NCBI GenBank assembly: GCA_036677685.1
Contig: JAVBWA010000005.1
Coordinates: 62,001-126,000 of the forward strand
Origin: JAQUBU01 sp036677685
GTDB lineage: Bacteria; Bacillota; Syntrophomonadia; Syntrophomonadales; Syntrophomonadaceae
Length of the DNA: 64,000 nt
Reading direction: 5' to 3'
Positions 61,406 to 64,000 of the stretch are shown here, in pieces; position 1 is the stretch's first letter, and each line of letters starts with the position of its first letter. Position numbers and translations under genes: made by a program. The notes below the pieces were generated by a model. The model was not told where the DNA came from and searched no databases. It saw only the letters and a program-made list of their open reading frames with translations.

Positions 61406-63205
61406 TTGCAGGAAAGAATAAGAAATTTCAGCATAATAGCGCATATAGATCACGGCAAATCAACATTGGCCGATCGTTTGCTGCAGATCACCGGCGCTTT
61501 GAGTGAAAGGGAAATGAAGGAGCAGTTCCTGGACAAGATGGACCTGGAACGCGAAAAGGGCATCACCATCAAGCTGCAGCCGGTCAGATTAAATTATAAA
61601 GCCAGGGACGGCCAGGATTATATTATTAATTTTATAGATACTCCCGGACATGTGGATTTTTCCTATGAAGTATCCCGAAGCCTGGCGGCCTGCGAAGGAG
61701 CCCTGCTGGTGGTTGATGCTTCACAGGGCATTGAAGCTCAGACTCTGGCCAATGTTTATATGGCAATGGATTTAAACCTGGAAATAATCGGGGTGGTAAA
61801 CAAGATAGACCTCCCCGGTGCTGAACCGGAAGCTGTAAAACAGGAGATGGAAGATGTACTGGGGATTGATAAGGAAGAAATCATATCCATATCCGCCAAA
61901 CTTGGAACCGGTGTTGAGGATGTATTGGAGGCCATAGTCGCCAGGGTGCCTGCCCCGCATGGGGATGAGGATGAAGCTTTTCAGGCTTTGATTTTTGATT
62001 CCTATTTTGATTCGTACAAAGGGGCTATTTCCTATATAAGAGTAGTATCCGGAAGGATAAACCGGGGTGATATGATTCGCATGATGGCGACCGGCAAAGA
62101 GTACGAGGTGGCCGAAATTGGGGTTATATCTCCTTACATGACCGAAGTCGGAAGCCTGGGCGCAGGTGAAGTCGGCTACCTAGCGGCGGGCATTAAAAAT
62201 GTAAATGACACCCGGGTTGGTGACACCATAACCGGAGCGACCCGGCCGGCAGCCGAACCCCTGGCGGGCTACCAGGAAGTGAAGCCCATGGTTTACTGCG
62301 GCCTTTTTCCTCTGGAAAACAATGATTTTGACCGGCTGCGGGAAGCCCTGGAACGTTTAAAACTAAACGATGCTTCGCTTTTCTACGAGCCGGAGAGTTC
62401 AGATGCTCTGGGATTTGGCTTCCGTTGCGGATTCCTGGGTTTACTCCACCTGGAAATCGTAAAGGAAAGATTGGAACGGGAATATGACCTGAGCCTTCTG
62501 GCTACTGCACCCAGCGTAGTCTACAAAATAATACTTACCGATGGCAGTGAAATATTTGTACAAAACCCGGCCCACTGGCCGGCTCCCCAAAAAATAGATT
62601 GCATTATGGAACCCTATGTTAAGGCCTCGATCATGGTGCCCAATGACTACGTAGGGACCATTATGGAACTGTGCCAGGAGAAAAGGGGCAATTTCCTGAC
62701 CATGGAGTATTTGACCACTCACCGGATAATGATCAATTACAAACTCCCTCTGTCAGAAATTCTATATGACTTTTTTGATTCCTTAAAATCAAGAACCAAG
62801 GGATATGCTTCTCTGGATTATGAACTGAGCGGTTATGAAACCTCTGATTTAATAAAACTGGATATTATGCTTAATGGCGAAACCATAGATGCCTTAAGCT
62901 TTATCGCCCATAATGACAAAGCTTATTACCGGGCGCGGGCGATTGTGCAAAAATTGCGCAGGATTATCCCCCGGCAGATGTATGAAGTAGTAATCCAGGC
63001 TTCGATTGGCAACCGGGTTATTGCCCGTGAAAGCATAAAAGCGATGCGCAAAGATGTGCTGGCCAAGTGCTATGGCGGTGACATAACCCGTAAAAAGAAA
63101 CTCCTGGAGAAGCAAAAAGAAGGTAAAAAGCGCATGAAACAGATCGGCCGCGTTGAAGTTCCTAAAGACGCTTTTATGAGTGTAATGGATATTGAAAAAG
63201 ACTAG
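61406..63205 (+). CDS. lepA: Elongation factor 4 (LepA)
   Basis: 599 residues of the LepA GTPase: P-loop AHIDHGKST, DTPGHVDFS, NKIDLPGA, a domain II, and the LepA-specific C-terminal domain ending GRVEVPKDAFMSVMDIEKD. It back-translocates or remodels stalled ribosomes. TTG 61406 gives the family start (QERIRNFSIIAHID) and has GGAGG 8 bases upstream; an in-frame ATG 177 bases earlier would add non-family sequence partly translated from the repeat. hemW follows, as in most Firmicutes. Confidence 0.97.
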   Translation: MQERIRNFSIIAHIDHGKSTLADRLLQITGALSEREMKEQFLDKMDLEREKGITIKLQPVRLNYKARDGQDYIINFIDTPGHVDFSYEVSRSLAACEGALLVVDASQGIEAQTLANVYMAMDLNLEIIGVVNKIDLPGAEPEAVKQEMEDVLGIDKEEIISISAKLGTGVEDVLEAIVARVPAPHGDEDEAFQALIFDSYFDSYKGAISYIRVVSGRINRGDMIRMMATGKEYEVAEIGVISPYMTEVGSLGAGEVGYLAAGIKNVNDTRVGDTITGATRPAAEPLAGYQEVKPMVYCGLFPLENNDFDRLREALERLKLNDASLFYEPESSDALGFGFRCGFLGLLHLEIVKERLEREYDLSLLATAPSVVYKIILTDGSEIFVQNPAHWPAPQKIDCIMEPYVKASIMVPNDYVGTIMELCQEKRGNFLTMEYLTTHRIMINYKLPLSEILYDFFDSLKSRTKGYASLDYELSGYETSDLIKLDIMLNGETIDALSFIAHNDKAYYRARAIVQKLRRIIPRQMYEVVIQASIGNRVIARESIKAMRKDVLAKCYGGDITRKKKLLEKQKEGKKRMKQIGRVEVPKDAFMSVMDIEKD

Positions 63206-63367
63206 TACCCGGTCAACCCTAATTCTATATTTTCTGGTTGGTAAAATTCATGGATGACTGCGTTGTCGTCAATCGCAATACGTCCAGTATTACTCATTCC
63301 TCCGCTTTGTCCTGCATGAATTCTACTCGACAAATAATATACATAATTAAGATTGACAGGGTACTAG
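63202..63367. mobile_element. MITE-like element with long imperfect terminal inverted repeats
   Basis: Ends CTAGTACCC and GGGTACTAG are perfect inverses; pairing continues through GTCAA/TTGAC, TAATT/AATTA and AATTCATG/CATGAATT, so nearly the whole 166 bases could fold into one hairpin. No coding capacity. The left end contains the lepA stop codon TAG. Confidence 0.6.
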
Positions 63368-63393
63368 AGGTTTTTACAAAGGGGAGCTTTGAA

Positions 63394-64000
63394 ATGTCCA
63401 TACCTGTGCAAGCTGATGATTTAACCAGGGGCCTGTACATTCATATACCTTTCTGCTTGAAAAAATGCCGCTATTGTGATTTTTATTCACAGCCCCTTTT
63501 GCATCAGGATTGGCTGGAACGCTACAGTGCTGCCCTGCTCGTTGAGATTAGGCAGCAAGCTCAGGTATTTGCACCATGCCGCCTGGCCAGCATATATATA
63601 GGAGGGGGAACTCCCAGCCTTCTGAGTTCCGATCATTTAAAAAGGATAATTGAGGCCATAAACCAGGAGTTTTCAATTACTGATAATGCTGAAATCAGTA
63701 TTGAAGCCAATCCCGCCACCCTGGAACTTCACTGGCTGGAGCAACTTTTAAACATGGGGATTAACCGCCTGTCCATCGGGGTGCAGAGTTTTTCCGATAG
63801 AGAATTAAAAATATTAGGCCGGCTTCATAGCAGCCGGGAAATTATGGATAGTATTGAACTCCTGCATAAAACCGGCCTAAAAAATTTCAATATAGATTTG
63901 ATTTATGGGATTCCCGGCCAGTCGCTTGGGGACTGGGCATCCAACCTCAAGCAGGCGGCGGAATGCGCTCCCCGGCACATTTCGGCTTACCTGCTGCAGC
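63394..64000 (+). CDS. hemW: HemW-like radical SAM heme chaperone, 3' truncated by window
   Basis: The first 202 residues are visible. GLYIHIPFCLKKCRYCDF contains the CxxxCxxC radical SAM motif, followed by YIGGGTPSLL, EISIEANPAT, RLSIGVQSF and NIDLIYGIPGQ, all typical of HemW (formerly annotated as oxygen-independent coproporphyrinogen oxidase). HemW lacks true oxidase activity in most cases and delivers heme. The position after lepA supports HemW. ATG 63394 follows GGGGAG. Confidence 0.92.
   Translation, partial: MSIPVQADDLTRGLYIHIPFCLKKCRYCDFYSQPLLHQDWLERYSAALLVEIRQQAQVFAPCRLASIYIGGGTPSLLSSDHLKRIIEAINQEFSITDNAEISIEANPATLELHWLEQLLNMGINRLSIGVQSFSDRELKILGRLHSSREIMDSIELLHKTGLKNFNIDLIYGIPGQSLGDWASNLKQAAECAPRHISAYLLQ

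Overview
The window is a chromosomal segment from an anaerobic, endospore-forming Firmicute of the class Clostridia, most likely Syntrophomonadaceae (Syntrophomonas or a close relative). Support: sporulation genes (spoIVFA/B-like, Spo0B-like, spoIIP), clostridial gene order around rng-rplU-prp-rpmA-obg, an L27 with a cleavable N-terminus beside its protease, a leucine T-box, and oxygen-defence genes of strict anaerobes (rubrerythrin, desulfoferrodoxin, a five-domain flavodiiron protein of a kind I recall from Syntrophomonas wolfei). The species is inferred, not read directly.

Layout. 1-6.3 kb: end of a stalk-domain surface protein, a SpoIVFA/SpoIVFB-like pair, a radical SAM/DUF2344 pair and RNase G. 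6.6-7.9 kb: an ECF sigma operon. 7.9-13.5 kb: rplU-prp-rpmA, Spo0B-like, obgE, proB, proA. 13.5-24.6 kb: an accessory stretch (DedA, a cysteine synthase-like enzyme, a Cys-cluster protein, a GC-rich LuxR regulator, DUF2442, two large surface proteins, gene remnants) separating proBA from nadD. 24.6-29.5 kb: nadD-yqeK-rsfS, then leuS on the minus strand behind a T-box leader that contains a complete tRNA-Ala gene. 29.5-34 kb: DUF1540, a cNMP-binding/DUF2225 protein, comEA, comEC.

34-56.4 kb is a 22-kb accessory block between comEC and holA. It holds an oxidative-stress cluster (Rrf2 regulator, rubrerythrin, desulfoferrodoxin, flavodiiron fusion), a hemerythrin/CheX pair, a soluble chemoreceptor, two MerR regulators, a putative membrane-linked flavoprotein reductase system (tetraheme cytochrome, Tat flavoprotein, FeS and NrfD subunits, ResB/CcsA cytochrome biogenesis), twin Lys-tailed microproteins, an amidohydrolase and a MATE exporter. 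56.4-64 kb returns to core genes: holA, rpsT, spoIIP, murJ, lepA, hemW (cut by the window end).

Throughout runs a family of interspersed repeats, about 190 bp when complete, built from several short perfect hairpins. I count eleven full, partial or diverged copies; one abuts the comEC stop and two lie just before holA, bracketing the 22-kb block. A second G-rich short repeat and a MITE-like inverted-repeat element also occur, each touching a gene's stop codon. The most unusual single feature is the tRNA-Ala(GGC) gene inside the leuS T-box leader.
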